DNA from: Pseudomonas gozinkensis
GTDB taxonomy: Bacteria; Pseudomonadota; Gammaproteobacteria; Pseudomonadales; Pseudomonadaceae
DNA: 64,000 bases
Reading direction: 5' to 3'
Assembly: GCF_014863585.1 (NCBI RefSeq)
Contig: NZ_CP062253.1
Span: forward strand, 1,452,501-1,516,500
In this document: positions 39,131 to 47,499 of the stretch, piece after piece
How positions within the stretch are numbered: position 1 is the stretch's first letter
Layout: the number at the start of each line of letters is the position of its first letter
The notes under the pieces: model-generated
Databases searched by the model: none
What the model saw: the letters and a program-made list of their open reading frames with translations, nothing else
Told to the model about the DNA's origin: nothing
Translations under genes and position numbers: made by a program

Positions 39131-41977
39131 TTAGCCCGCCACCAGCACCCGGATCGCTTCCAGTCGCAGCGCTGCCTTGTCGAGCATCGCCAGACCTTGT
39201 TCACGCTGCTTGCGCAGGGCATCCAGTTCGCTGTCGCGCACGGTCGGGTTGACCGCCTGCAACGCGGTCAGGCGCGCCAGTTCTTCATCAGTGTCGGCTG
39301 CCAGACGGCGGCGGGCCTCGGCCACACGCTCGGCGTGGCGCGGGGTGACCTTGTCTTCACCGGCGTTGATCCGTGGCGTCAGCTGATCGCGCTGGGCCTG
39401 GATGAACTTGTTGGCACTGGCACGCGGCACGCTTTCCAGTTGATCGTTCAGCGTTTCGAACGCCACGCGCGACGACAGGTCGTTGCCGTTGGCGTCGAGC
39501 AGGCAGCGCAGGGCGGCTGGCGGCAGGTAACGACCCAGTTGCAGCGAACGCGGGGCAACCACTTCGCTGACGTAAAGCAGTTCCAGCAGCACCGTGCCAG
39601 GCTTCAGCGCCTTGTTCTTGATCAGCGCGACGGCGGTGTTGCCCATCGAACCGGACAGCACCAGATCCATGCCGCCCTGCACCATCGGGTGTTCCCAAGT
39701 GATGAACTGCATGTCTTCGCGCGACAGCGCCTGGTTGCGATCGTAAGTGATGGTCACGCCTTCGTCGTCGCCCAGCGGGAAGCTGGCGTCGAGCATCTTC
39801 TCGCTCGGCTTGAGGATCAGGGCGTTTTCCGAATGGTCTTCGCTGTCGATGCCGAACGCGTCGAACAGGGTTTCCATGTAGATCGGCAGGGCGAACTGAT
39901 CATCCTGCTCGAGGATGTCCTCGACCAGCGCTTCACCTTCGCCGGCGCCGCCGGAGTTGAGTTCCAGCAGACGGTCGCGACCGGTGTGCAGCTCGGCTTC
40001 CAGACGCTCGCGCTCGGTGCGCGCTTCGTCGATCAGCGCTTGCCACTCGCCGTCGTCGGCCTCTTCGAGCAGCGGCAGCAGGCGCGGGCCGAACTGATGC
40101 TGCAAGGCGTTGCCGGTCGGGCAGGTGTTGAGGAACGCGTTCAGTGCTTCGTGATACCACTGGAACAGGCGCTCTTGCGGGCTGGTTTCCAGGTAAGGCA
40201 CGTGCAGTTCGATGATGTGCTTCTGGCCGATCCGGTCCAGACGACCGATCCGCTGTTCCAGCAGGTCCGGGTGCGACGGCAGATCGAACAGCACCAGGTG
40301 ATGAGCGAACTGGAAGTTGCGACCTTCACTGCCGATTTCCGAGCAGATCAGCACCTGCGCGCCGAACTCTTCGTCGGCGAAGTAGGCGGCGGCGCGGTCA
40401 CGCTCGAGGATGTTCATGCCTTCGTGGAACACTGTGGCCGGGATGCCGGAGCGCACGCGCAGGGCGTCTTCCAGGTCCATCGCGGTTTCGGCGTGGGCGC
40501 AGATCACCAGCACTTTGGTGCGTTTGAGCATTTTCAGCTGGTCGATCAGCCACTCGACGCGCGGGTCGAATTTCCACCAGCGTTCTTCTTCGCTGGCGTC
40601 CGGCTGGGCCTGGAAGCTGACTTCCGGGTACAGCTCGGCGTGTTCGCCCAGCGGCAGTTCGAGGTATTCGTCCGGGCACGGCAGCGGGTACGGGTGCAGT
40701 TTGCGCTCCGGGAAACCCTGCACGGCGGCGCGGGTGTTACGGAACAGCACGCGGCCGGTGCCGTGGCGGTCGAGCAGTTCACGCACGAGTCGGGCGCTGG
40801 CTTCGGTGTCGCCATCGTTGACGGCGGTGAGCAGGGCTTCACCTTCGTTGCCGAGGAAACCGTGGATGGTCTTGTGCGCGGCCGGCGACAGGCGACCCTT
40901 GTCCAGCAGCTCCTGAACGGCTTCGGCCACCGGGCGATAGTTTTCGCTCTCGGCGCGGAAGGCGGCCAGGTCATGGAAACGGTTCGGATCGAGCAGGCGC
41001 AGACGGGCGAAGTGGCTGTCCTGACCGAGCTGTTCCGGGGTGGCGGTGAGCAGCAGCACGCCGGGAATGACTTCGGCCAGCTGTTCGACCAGCGAGTATT
41101 CCGGGCTGACTTTCTCTTCGTGCCACACCAGGTGGTGGGCTTCGTCGACGACCATCAGGTCCCAGCCGGCAGCGAACAGGGCGTCCTGCGCCTTTTCATC
41201 GTCGACCAGCCACTCCAGCGCCACCAGGGCCAACTGGGTGTCTTCGAACGGGTTGGTGGCATCGCTTTCGATGAAGCGTTCTTCGTCGAACAGCGCGACC
41301 TGCAGGTTGAAACGGCGGCGCATTTCCACCAGCCATTGGTGCTGAAGGTTTTCCGGCACCAGGATCAGCACGCGGTTGGCGCGGCCCGACAGCAACTGGC
41401 GATGGATCACCAGGCCGGCTTCGATGGTCTTGCCCAGACCCACTTCGTCCGCCAGCAATACGCGCGGCGCGATGCGGTCGGCGACTTCACGGGCAATGTG
41501 CAACTGGTGGGCGATCGGTTGTGCGCGCACGCCGCCCAGGCCCCAGAGCGCGGACTGCAACTGGCGGCTGGTGTGTTCCAGGGTGTGATAACGCAGGGAG
41601 AACCACGCCAGCGGGTCGATCTGGCCAGCGAACAGACGGTCGCTGGCCAGACGGAACTGAATGAAGTTCGACAGCTGGGTTTCCGGCAGGGTGACCGCTT
41701 CGTTCTGCGCGTTGAGGCCGTGGTAGACCATCAGGCCGTCGACGTCGTCGACTTGCTGGACAGTCATCTTCCAGCCTTCGAAGTGAGTGATCGAATCGCC
41801 GGGCGAGAACCGCACGCGGGTGAGGGGCGCATTCCGTAGCGCGTACTGGCGAGTCTCGCCAGTGGCCGGGTAAAGCACGGTCAACAAGCGGCCGTCCTGT
41901 GCCAGAACGGTGCCTAAACCAAGCTCTGCTTCGCTGTCACTGATCCAGCGTTGCCCCGGTTGATACTGCTGCGCCAT
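39131..41977 (-). CDS. rapA: RNA polymerase-associated protein RapA (HepA)
   Basis: This is a 948-residue Swi2/Snf2 ATPase that recycles RNA polymerase after transcription. The N-terminal Tudor-like domains start [20 protein letters not shown]. Walker A is in [19 protein letters not shown], the DEAH box in [15 protein letters not shown], and helicase motifs V-VI in [20 protein letters not shown] and [13 protein letters not shown]. The C-terminal RapA-specific domain is complete. Length matches E. coli RapA (968). It is a single gene with its own terminator. Confidence 0.95.
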   Translation of the reverse strand: MAQQYQPGQRWISDSEAELGLGTVLAQDGRLLTVLYPATGETRQYALRNAPLTRVRFSPGDSITHFEGWKMTVQQVDDVDGLMVYHGLNAQNEAVTLPETQLSNFIQFRLASDRLFAGQIDPLAWFSLRYHTLEHTSRQLQSALWGLGGVRAQPIAHQLHIAREVADRIAPRVLLADEVGLGKTIEAGLVIHRQLLSGRANRVLILVPENLQHQWLVEMRRRFNLQVALFDEERFIESDATNPFEDTQLALVALEWLVDDEKAQDALFAAGWDLMVVDEAHHLVWHEEKVSPEYSLVEQLAEVIPGVLLLTATPEQLGQDSHFARLRLLDPNRFHDLAAFRAESENYRPVAEAVQELLDKGRLSPAAHKTIHGFLGNEGEALLTAVNDGDTEASARLVRELLDRHGTGRVLFRNTRAAVQGFPERKLHPYPLPCPDEYLELPLGEHAELYPEVSFQAQPDASEEERWWKFDPRVEWLIDQLKMLKRTKVLVICAHAETAMDLEDALRVRSGIPATVFHEGMNILERDRAAAYFADEEFGAQVLICSEIGSEGRNFQFAHHLVLFDLPSHPDLLEQRIGRLDRIGQKHIIELHVPYLETSPQERLFQWYHEALNAFLNTCPTGNALQHQFGPRLLPLLEEADDGEWQALIDEARTERERLEAELHTGRDRLLELNSGGAGEGEALVEDILEQDDQFALPIYMETLFDAFGIDSEDHSENALILKPSEKMLDASFPLGDDEGVTITYDRNQALSREDMQFITWEHPMVQGGMDLVLSGSMGNTAVALIKNKALKPGTVLLELLYVSEVVAPRSLQLGRYLPPAALRCLLDANGNDLSSRVAFETLNDQLESVPRASANKFIQAQRDQLTPRINAGEDKVTPRHAERVAEARRRLAADTDEELARLTALQAVNPTVRDSELDALRKQREQGLAMLDKAALRLEAIRVLVAG

Positions 41978-42220
41978 GCTGCCTGACTCCCACCTTGAAA
42001 AAGCGGGCTATCTTAACGGAATGAGGGCCCGAGGCCAAAGGATAAGGAGCCACGGCCCGGCTTTTAACCGCAATCGGCCAATTGCAGGGAAGATTAGGTC
42101 ATGCATCGGTTTTACGGGATGTTGCGGCACCCCTGAGTGCCAAACCGGTCACAAGTTTGCGACCGATGGCTCAAGGCCCCCCTGGCGCCGCCGATAACCT
42201 GCTGACAGGAGACCCTTCAT

Positions 42221-42562
42221 ATGCTGCCACCGATGCTCCCCCTGAGCGCCGTGCCGATCACCTCCCAACAGGATCCGATCCGCCAGCGACCGGATATTCC
42301 CCCTGTGGTGCCGGTGCAGGAAAGCTCCAACGAAAGCACCATCGACCTGCAAAAGCGCGATCCGGAAGAGGACGGTTATCTGCTGCGCGAAGAGCAGCGC
42401 CGCCAGCAGGAACGCGATCGCCGTCGCCGCGAAGCCGACGACGACCCCGAGGCACACCTCGCTGTGCCCGGCACCGAACTGAATGCCGACAACACCGTGC
42501 CGGTGGCGCCATTGATGGAAGATCAGCCGCGTCAGGGGCTTTGGGTCGATATCGAGATTTGA
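42221..42562 (+). CDS. Conserved hypothetical protein, charged and Pro-rich
   Basis: This is a 113-residue protein. The N-terminus is Pro-rich (MLPPMLPLSAVPITSQQDPI), and the middle is a strongly charged helix-like segment (KRDPEEDGYLLREEQRRQQE, RDRRRREADDDPEAH). No signal peptide or known domain is visible. Homologues in pseudomonads are sometimes mislabelled as aspartate-semialdehyde dehydrogenase, which this is not. A good CAGGAG site lies 9 bases before the ATG. Confidence 0.7.
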   Translation: MLPPMLPLSAVPITSQQDPIRQRPDIPPVVPVQESSNESTIDLQKRDPEEDGYLLREEQRRQQERDRRRREADDDPEAHLAVPGTELNADNTVPVAPLMEDQPRQGLWVDIEI

Positions 42563-42681
42563 ATTGTTGCGGAGCCTTTAATGCGTGTTGCTGGTCAGCG
42601 CCCGCGTCAGGCCGCATTATTGGCGCAGTCCTGTCGGTGATCCGGCAGTTGTGATTCAGTCCAAACGATGCACCGAACGCC

Positions 42682-42843
42682 ATGAGCCAAGACGACAAGC
42701 TGATCGACCTCAACACCGAACGCGCCAAGCGGGTTCATGACCTCAACGAGAAGCGCCTGAACGAAGTACGTCAGGCTTTCGAGCAGGCCATGCCGTTAGG
42801 CAAACCGAAGAAAAAGCCGAAAAACAAACCGAAAAAGCGTTGA
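42682..42843 (+). CDS. Small Lys-rich hypothetical protein
   Basis: This 53-residue gene is too short for most ORF lists. The protein begins MSQDDKLIDLNTERAKRVHD, continues as an amphipathic helix with alternating acidic and basic residues, and ends in a basic tail PKKKPKNKPKKR. That composition suggests binding to nucleic acid or ribosomes, but nothing proves it. The spacing of 119 bases after the preceding gene and the weak ribosome binding site lower confidence slightly; the conserved-looking composition and clean stop support it. Confidence 0.6.
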   Translation: MSQDDKLIDLNTERAKRVHDLNEKRLNEVRQAFEQAMPLGKPKKKPKNKPKKR

Positions 42844-42988
42844 TCTCCCCTGCATCCGTTGATGCAGGTCAGTTATTTCCCTTCCTTTCCTCCGCATGGT
42901 GACCGGCATTGATCCCGGTCAATTCCTGCGCCTGTCTGATTGGTTAACTTAGTTCCATCGCAGCAGAGCAGGGGCCAGGAGGCCAGTC

Positions 42989-43105
42989 ATGTTTTTCGAT
43001 AACGTGGTGTTTGCCGGGGTCCTGACTGTGGGCCTGATGGTTCTGTTTTTTGCAGGGTTTGGATTTTTTATCTGGAAGGATGCGAACAAGCGCAAGAAGC
43101 CTTGA
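42989..43105 (+). CDS. ccoM: Cytochrome cbb3 oxidase small subunit CcoM-like peptide
   Basis: This 38-residue single-span membrane protein begins MFFDNVVFAGVLTVGLMVLF, continues FAGFGFFIWKDANKR and ends in Lys residues. The sequence and size match CcoM, the small extra subunit found in the cbb3 oxidase of Pseudomonas stutzeri, where it helps assembly or stability. AGGAGG lies 7 bases before the ATG, and a perfect terminator follows 34 bases after the stop, so it is a stand-alone gene away from any ccoNOP genes in this window. The assignment rests on recalled similarity. Confidence 0.7.
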   Translation: MFFDNVVFAGVLTVGLMVLFFAGFGFFIWKDANKRKKP

Positions 43106-43139
43106 TTCTTCCGGGTTTGATGAGCACGCAAGGCATTTT

Positions 43140-43165
43140 GGGCAACTTCGGTTGCCCTTTTTTTT
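43140..43165 (+). terminator. Terminator of ccoM
   Basis: GGGCAAC (43140-43146), loop TTCG, GTTGCCC (43151-43157), then eight Ts. This is a textbook rho-independent terminator. Confidence 0.95.
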
Positions 43166-43179
43166 GTCTTGGCGGCCTT

Positions 43180-43500
43180 TGGGCCGACCATGCTCTTGGG
43201 GTTTTGGGTGTATATCCGTTTTTGCGGGTGTTGCGGCTGGCGGTTCCGCTCTTACAGCGGCTCACTTTTCCAAACGCCGAAAAGTAAGCAAAAGGCTGGG
43301 CCCCTGCGTTCGGCGCCTCGCTGTGGCTCGGCGTTCCTTCGTTCCGGGATTCATCCGGGGGCATCGCCTACGGTTTGCTTCGCTGCACCTCCTCTCGATG
43401 TGTTCGACTTCGTCGAACGGCGCTACGCGCCCACCCCCGGATAAATCCCTCCACTCAGCCTTCCGATGGGGCCGGCACGTCAAGAGCGGTACTCGAGCTA
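43180..43500. repeat. Long dispersed Pseudomonas intergenic repeat
   Basis: The stretch containing CAAACGCCGAAAAGTAAGCA, CGTTCGGCGCCTC, TTCATCCGGGGGCATCGCC and CTACGCGCCCACCCCCGGAT is recognised from memory as a widely dispersed intergenic repeat of fluorescent pseudomonads. It contains an imperfect inverted repeat (ATCCGGGGG ... CCCCCGGAT). Ends are approximate. Confidence 0.6.
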
Positions 43501-43551
43501 ACGCTCATCGTGTTGAGTGGTGAGGAGCGGAAGGCGGACTGCTTTTGCTTT

Positions 43552-43603
43552 GATCGTTCCCACGCTCCGCGTGGGAATGCAGCCCGGGACGCTCTGCGTC
43601 CCA
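43552..43603. repeat. Palindromic repeat of the GATCGTTCCCA family
   Basis: GATCGTTCCCACGCTCCGCG, then the GGGAATGC spacer and a GGGACGCTCTGCGTCCC hairpin. This is a partial copy of the element at 38951-39063. Confidence 0.75.
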
Positions 43604-43618
43604 TTTCTGGAAGCAACA

Positions 43619-43652
43619 AAAAAGGCGTGATCCTTTCGAATCACGCCTTTTT
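43619..43652 (-). terminator. Terminator of pitA
   Basis: AAAAAGGCGTGAT (43619-43631) pairs with ATCACGCCTTTTT (43640-43652). Read leftward it starts 16 bases after the pitA stop. Confidence 0.92.
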
Positions 43653-43667
43653 CATCACAGCGGTCTA

Positions 43668-45143
43668 TCAGCTACCCAGCGCCTTCGACGCCAGCCAGAA
43701 CAGGCCGGCCGACAGGGCCACGGTGGCTGGCAGGGTCAGGACCCAGGCCAGCAGGATGGTTTTCACCGTGCCGCCTTGCAGGCCGCTTTTGTTGGCGACC
43801 ATGGTCCCGGCCACGCCCGAGGAGAGGACGTGGGTGGTGGACACCGGCAGGCTGAAGATGTTGGCCATGCCGATCAGGCTGGCGGTGGTGATCTGGGCCG
43901 ACATGCCTTGCGAGTAGGTCATGCCTTGCTTGCCGATCTTCTCGCCGATGGTCAGTACCACACGTTTCCAGCCGACCATGGTGCCCAGGCCCAGGGCCAG
44001 TGCGACCGCCAGAATCACCCAGAACGGGGCGTATTCGGTGGTTGTGGTCAGGTCTTTGCGCAGCTTGTCCAGGTCAGCCTTCTCACGCGGTGCAAGACCC
44101 GGCAGTTTGCTGACTTTTTTCGCGGTGTCGTCCAGGCAGAGCAGGTAGCGACGCACTTCGATGCGGCTTTCTGCAGACAGCGAGTGGTAGTCGGCGACGC
44201 CTTTGAGGGTGTCGAGCAGGGCGGCGATGGTCGGTTCGGTCTGTTGCGGGTTGCAACGGAATTTCTCCGGCAGGTCGCCTTCCACGCTTTTGCCCAGGGC
44301 CAGGAATTCGCCCAGGGTATCGGCGTTGCGCTTGTAGAACTGGCTCAGGTGCAGGGTCGCGTCGCGAGTGCGTTCGATCTGGTAGGTGGTGCTGTTCAGG
44401 TCGAGTACGAACTGCGCAGGCACGATACCGATCAGTACCAGCATGATCAGGCCGATGCCTTTCTGGCCGTCGTTGGAACCGTGCACGAAGCTCACGGCCA
44501 TGGCCGAGATCACCAGGACCAGACGGTTCCAGAACGGTGGGTGCTTCTTGTCGTCGATCTTGCGGCGCTGTTCCGGCGTCTTGTGCATCTTCGACAGCGG
44601 GCGCCACCATTTCAGGCCGATCAGTACCAGCGCGGCGATCAGGAAACCGGCCATCGGCGAGAACACCAGCGAGGCGCCGATATCGATCGCTTTCTGCCAG
44701 TTGACGCCGTCGGCCAGTGGAATCTCGTTGATCAGGGCGTTGGCCAGACCGACACCGAGGATCGAACCGATCAGGGTGTGGGAACTGGAGGCCGGGATAC
44801 CGAAGTACCAGGTGCCCAGGTTCCAGGCGATCGCGGCGGCGAGCAGCGAGAACACCATTGCCAGACCATGGCCGGTGTTCACGTTGATCAACAGTTCTAC
44901 CGGCAGCAGGTGCACGATGGCATACGCCACGCCAACGCCGCCCAGCAGCACGCCGAGGAAGTTGAACACGCCCGAGAAGAACACCGCCAGGTGAGGCGGC
45001 ATCGCTTTGGTGTAGATAACAGTGGCTACCGCGTTAGCGGTGTCATGAAATCCATTGATGAACTCGAAGGCGAGGACAAATGTCAGGGCGAGCAGGAGGC
45101 TCACAAGCACCCAGGCATCCAGTCCGCTGAATAAATCGATCAT
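43668..45143 (-). CDS. pitA: Low-affinity inorganic phosphate transporter PitA
   Basis: This is a 491-residue inner-membrane carrier of the PiT family that moves metal-phosphate with protons. The paired family signatures are EFINGFHDTANAVATVIYTK near the N-terminus and ISAMAVSFVHGSNDGQKGIG in the middle. A long cytoplasmic loop (about 250-360) separates the halves, as in E. coli PitA (499 residues). The C-terminal half has GLFWLASKALGS at the end. It is transcribed alone with its own terminator. Confidence 0.93.
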   Translation of the reverse strand: MIDLFSGLDAWVLVSLLLALTFVLAFEFINGFHDTANAVATVIYTKAMPPHLAVFFSGVFNFLGVLLGGVGVAYAIVHLLPVELLINVNTGHGLAMVFSLLAAAIAWNLGTWYFGIPASSSHTLIGSILGVGLANALINEIPLADGVNWQKAIDIGASLVFSPMAGFLIAALVLIGLKWWRPLSKMHKTPEQRRKIDDKKHPPFWNRLVLVISAMAVSFVHGSNDGQKGIGLIMLVLIGIVPAQFVLDLNSTTYQIERTRDATLHLSQFYKRNADTLGEFLALGKSVEGDLPEKFRCNPQQTEPTIAALLDTLKGVADYHSLSAESRIEVRRYLLCLDDTAKKVSKLPGLAPREKADLDKLRKDLTTTTEYAPFWVILAVALALGLGTMVGWKRVVLTIGEKIGKQGMTYSQGMSAQITTASLIGMANIFSLPVSTTHVLSSGVAGTMVANKSGLQGGTVKTILLAWVLTLPATVALSAGLFWLASKALGS

Positions 45144-45518
45144 GAAGGTTTTCTGACCCGGTCATAAGGGGGCGCGATTATGCCAGAAAAGACTGGAAAT
45201 CGATCCCCTACCTGCTCATCGGTAACCTTCTTCCCCAAATTAATTTGTATCAAGGTGCATTACCCAAGCTTTTTGCAGGGTTTTGCAAGGCATTGATTAA
45301 ATTGAAAAAAATGCGAGGAGCCGGCGGATTGGCCGGTTGTCGGGAGGGGGCTGAAACTTGTATGAAATATCTGAGAAACGCGTCTGACATGCTCCAGGCC
45401 TGCGCAATACAGGGGAGTTGGCCGCTGCCCGCGGGTAGCGGGCGCGCAAGGCATCGTCAGTCCACCGCGCTTGTAGCCCGGTGAGTACGCTTACCCTCGA
45501 AAGTCTCAAAGGAAGCCA
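45144..45518. other. 375-base region between pitA and a small gene
   Basis: This region should carry the pitA promoter (leftward). It includes a GC hairpin GCCCGC-GGGTA-GCGGGC near 45427-45443 and an AT-rich part near 45290-45312. An open frame at 45361-45484 lacks a convincing ribosome binding site. It might hold a small RNA, but no known family was recognised. Confidence 0.4.
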
Positions 45519-45719
45519 TCAAGGCTCTTCGGCTTTGAGTTCCTCTTCCATTTTTTTCAGTTCTTGCTGGAAGACCTGATCCTGAACGGTAGGGCGTTTG
45601 CGCCAGGCTTTGCGTTCCGGTTCGGGCTGGGCGGCGTAGGTGGTGACTTCCCCGCCGTAAACTTCCTTGTAACGTTGTTCCTGGCGCTCAAGTTCCGCGC
45701 GCAGTTCGTCTTTCGTCAC
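45519..45719 (-). CDS. Small charged hypothetical protein
   Basis: This is a 66-residue protein from a GTG start ([20 protein letters not shown]). The first 20 residues and the C-terminus ([20 protein letters not shown]) are strongly helical and could form coiled coils, linked by a segment with several Pro residues. AGGTAG lies about 7 bases before the GTG; the longer upstream frame has no such site. No known domain. Confidence 0.65.
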   Translation of the reverse strand: MTKDELRAELERQEQRYKEVYGGEVTTYAAQPEPERKAWRKRPTVQDQVFQQELKKMEEELKAEEP

Positions 45720-46246
45720 AGTGCTACCTGTATGAGTTGAGTTAAATGTCTGGTGAAACGCACTGCAACGAATCATTTAACCGGTTCGCCAACAAGCGCT
45801 TGCCCGGGCAGGCAGCGGTATTGTCGGGAAGACGGTCAGGACTTCCGTGTTGCAGGCGGCTACGGCACCAGATTAAAACTGACGCAGCATCAGTTTCCAG
45901 TTTCAGCGAGCGCGCTGGCGGTGCATGAGTAATGCGCATCAGGCGCTGGCCGGGGCTGGCGGCGATGGACATCGCGCCAGCGGGTGACACCGTCGGCAAA
46001 TAAAAGCGCGGTGTCACTGAGGTGCATTATAGCGGCCGAATCGGGATTGACTATCTTTGCCAAGTTAAAAACGGTTCCGGATGTGTGATTGTTTTGTGAC
46101 GTGCAACTTTCATCAATAGTTGCATCGTTGTTGCCCGGTGTTTGGTTTCTGGCGCCATTTAGTCGAACAACTAAAGCGTGTTAACTACGCAGGCGTTCCA
46201 GGTTCAAATCCGCTCTGTGCATCCGGTGGGGCTGGAAAGGGCGATT

Positions 46247-46278
46247 GCGATTATCGGTCGACGGTTCGATAATCGCCC
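46247..46278 (+). promoter_or_regulatory. PcaR operator upstream of pcaR
   Basis: GCGATTATCG (46247-46256) is an exact inverted repeat of CGATAATCGC (46267-46276), spaced by 10 bases. The right arm is the 15-mer GTTCGATAATCGCCC (46264-46278), matching the GTTCGATAATCGCAC-type motif known for PcaR of P. putida. It lies about 84 bases before the pcaR start, consistent with autoregulation. Confidence 0.75.
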
Positions 46279-46339
46279 GGTGTTGGCGGTCTGTCGCTTG
46301 TGTATCCGCCGGCGAGCCGCTTGTATAGCCGTTGATCCG

Positions 46340-46347
46340 AACAAGAA
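46340..46347 (+). promoter_or_regulatory. Candidate Crc/Hfq catabolite motif at the pcaR start
   Basis: AACAAGAA fits the AANAANAA motif bound by Hfq with Crc, and sits next to the AAGGA ribosome binding site of pcaR. Crc repression of pca genes by preferred carbon sources is known in pseudomonads. Confidence 0.5.
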
Positions 46348-46361
46348 AAAAAGGACCTGAC

Positions 46362-47204
46362 ATGAACGATCAAATGCGCAATTCCTTCACCTCGGTAGCG
46401 CCGCCGATCGTCGCTTCGCCGGCCAAGCGTATCCAGGCCCTGACCGGTGATCCGGATTTCATGACCTCCCTGGCCCGTGGCCTGGCGGTGGTGCAGGCGT
46501 TTCAGGAGCGCAAGCGCCACCTGACGATTGCCCAGATCAGCCACCGCACCGAAATTCCCCGCGCCGCCGTGCGCCGTTGTCTGCATACGCTGATCAAGCT
46601 CGGCTACGCCACCACCGACGGTCGCACGTATTCGCTACTGCCCAAAGTGCTGACCCTCGGTCACGCCTATCTGTCTTCGACGCCGCTGGCTGTTTCCGCC
46701 CAGCCTTACCTCGACCGCATGAGCGAGCAACTGCACGAGGCCTGCAACATGGCCACGCTGGAAGGCGACGACATTCTCTACATCGCCCGTTCGGCCACGA
46801 CTCAGCGTCTGATTTCGGTGGATCTCTCGGTGGGCGGGCGGTTGCCGGCGTATTGCACGTCGATGGGGCGGATCCTGCTGGCAGCGCTGGACGACACCTC
46901 GCTGCGCGAATACCTCGACCACGCCGAACTGGTGGCCAAGACCAGCCGCACCCTTCACACCCCCGAAGCCTTGCTCGAATGTCTGCAGGAAGTGCGGCAG
47001 CAGGGCTGGTGCATCGTCGATCAGGAACTGGAGCAAGGTCTGCGTTCGATTGCCGTGCCGGTTTACGACGCTTCCGGCCAGGTGGTGGCCGCGCTCAACG
47101 TCAGCACCCATGCCGGTCGCGTCAGCCGTACCGAACTGGAACAGCGCTTTCTGCCCGGCCTGTTGAGCGCCAGTCGCGACCTCAGCGCGCAGTTGTTCGC
47201 CTGA
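46362..47204 (+). CDS. pcaR: IclR-family regulator PcaR of the beta-ketoadipate pathway
   Basis: This is a 280-residue protein. The IclR-type N-terminal HTH is at about 42-95 (ARGLAVVQAFQERKRHLTIA, QISHRTEIPRAAVRRCLHTL). The C-terminal effector domain includes YCTSMGRILLAAL and VPVYDASGQVVAALNVSTHA. PcaR activates pca genes in response to beta-ketoadipate. ATG at 46362 follows AAGGA. The gene starts the pca region, faces pcaK and has its own operator. Confidence 0.93.
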   Translation: MNDQMRNSFTSVAPPIVASPAKRIQALTGDPDFMTSLARGLAVVQAFQERKRHLTIAQISHRTEIPRAAVRRCLHTLIKLGYATTDGRTYSLLPKVLTLGHAYLSSTPLAVSAQPYLDRMSEQLHEACNMATLEGDDILYIARSATTQRLISVDLSVGGRLPAYCTSMGRILLAALDDTSLREYLDHAELVAKTSRTLHTPEALLECLQEVRQQGWCIVDQELEQGLRSIAVPVYDASGQVVAALNVSTHAGRVSRTELEQRFLPGLLSASRDLSAQLFA

Positions 47205-47211
47205 TGAAGCT

Positions 47212-47244
47212 GTTCGATAAACGCACAGAGTTGCGTTTATCGAA
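47212..47244 (+). promoter_or_regulatory. PcaR operator upstream of pcaK
   Basis: TTCGATAAACGCA (47213-47225) and its exact inverse TGCGTTTATCGAA (47232-47244) are separated by 6 bases. The left arm extended by G (GTTCGATAAACGCAC) matches the PcaR motif. It lies 8 bases after the pcaR stop and 255 bases before pcaK, implying a long leader. Confidence 0.8.
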
Positions 47245-47355
47245 TTGACGCTAAAACCCCCGGATCATTAATGTCGCGGCAGCGTCATCCGGCGCGAATG
47301 TGAATGAGCCCGCCGGATTGTCGACTCCCATAATAATGACAAGAGGCAACTTCCC

Positions 47356-47406
47356 ATGCGCACGTTCCCCGACCGTCGCCGCTCCTGTTCCTGTTGCCGG
47401 TATTAG
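47356..47406 (+). CDS. Possible leader peptide in the pcaK 5' region
   Basis: This is a 16-residue frame MRTFPDRRRSCSCCRY ending in TAG. AAGAGG lies 9 bases before the ATG, preceded by AATAATGACA, so the site looks like a real gene start. The Arg-Arg-Arg and CSCC composition is typical of neither a membrane nor a DNA-binding peptide. It could be a regulatory upstream ORF or the remains of a former gene start. Low confidence. Confidence 0.3.
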   Translation: MRTFPDRRRSCSCCRY

Positions 47407-47489
47407 CGCAACGCCTGATTCCTTCCTTATATAGTTGTGACCGTGCCGCTCTCTGGCCGGCCGCCGTTCGACTGCGTTTTCTTGCGTGG

Positions 47490-47497
47490 AATAAAAA
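47490..47497 (+). promoter_or_regulatory. Candidate Crc/Hfq catabolite motif at the pcaK start
   Basis: AATAAAAA fits AANAANAA and lies 2 bases before the pcaK ATG, within the ribosome binding region. Confidence 0.4.
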
Positions 47498-47499
47498 TA

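Larger units (their letters stand above)
43106..43667. other. 562-base region without genes between ccoM and pitA
   Basis: This region is filled with a terminator (43140-43165), a dispersed long repeat (about 43180-43500), a palindromic repeat (43552-43603) and the pitA terminator (43619-43652). Open frames through the repeat lack ribosome binding sites and are not called. Confidence 0.7.
45720..46361. other. 642-base intergenic region before pcaR
   Basis: This region contains the promoters of the small gene (leftward) and pcaR (rightward), a 9-bp inverted repeat GTGACACCG/CGGTGTCAC (45984-45992 and 46009-46017), the PcaR operator (46247-46278) and a Crc-type motif (46340-46347). A tRNA-like T-arm fragment GGTTCAAATCC at 46201-46210 has no surrounding tRNA structure. 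Confidence 0.5.

Noticed and set aside
42221..42562. Annotation as aspartate-semialdehyde dehydrogenase
   Set aside because: The 113-residue charged protein has no nucleotide-binding fold or active-site Cys, so the common database label is not supported.
43180..43500. Frames through the dispersed repeat after ccoM
   Set aside because: The stretch is a known-looking intergenic repeat without ribosome binding sites; its frames on both strands are low-complexity.
45361..45484. Possible 40-codon gene starting MKYLRNASDMLQ
   Set aside because: GGGAGGGGG lies about 10 bases upstream but the protein has no coherent composition, ending in Arg/Ser-rich random-like sequence; kept only as part of the intergenic description.
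46201..46214. tRNA-like T-arm sequence GGTTCAAATCC before pcaR
   Set aside because: The bases on either side do not form the 5-bp T stem, and no matching acceptor or anticodon arm was found, so neither a tRNA nor a clear attachment-site remnant is supported.
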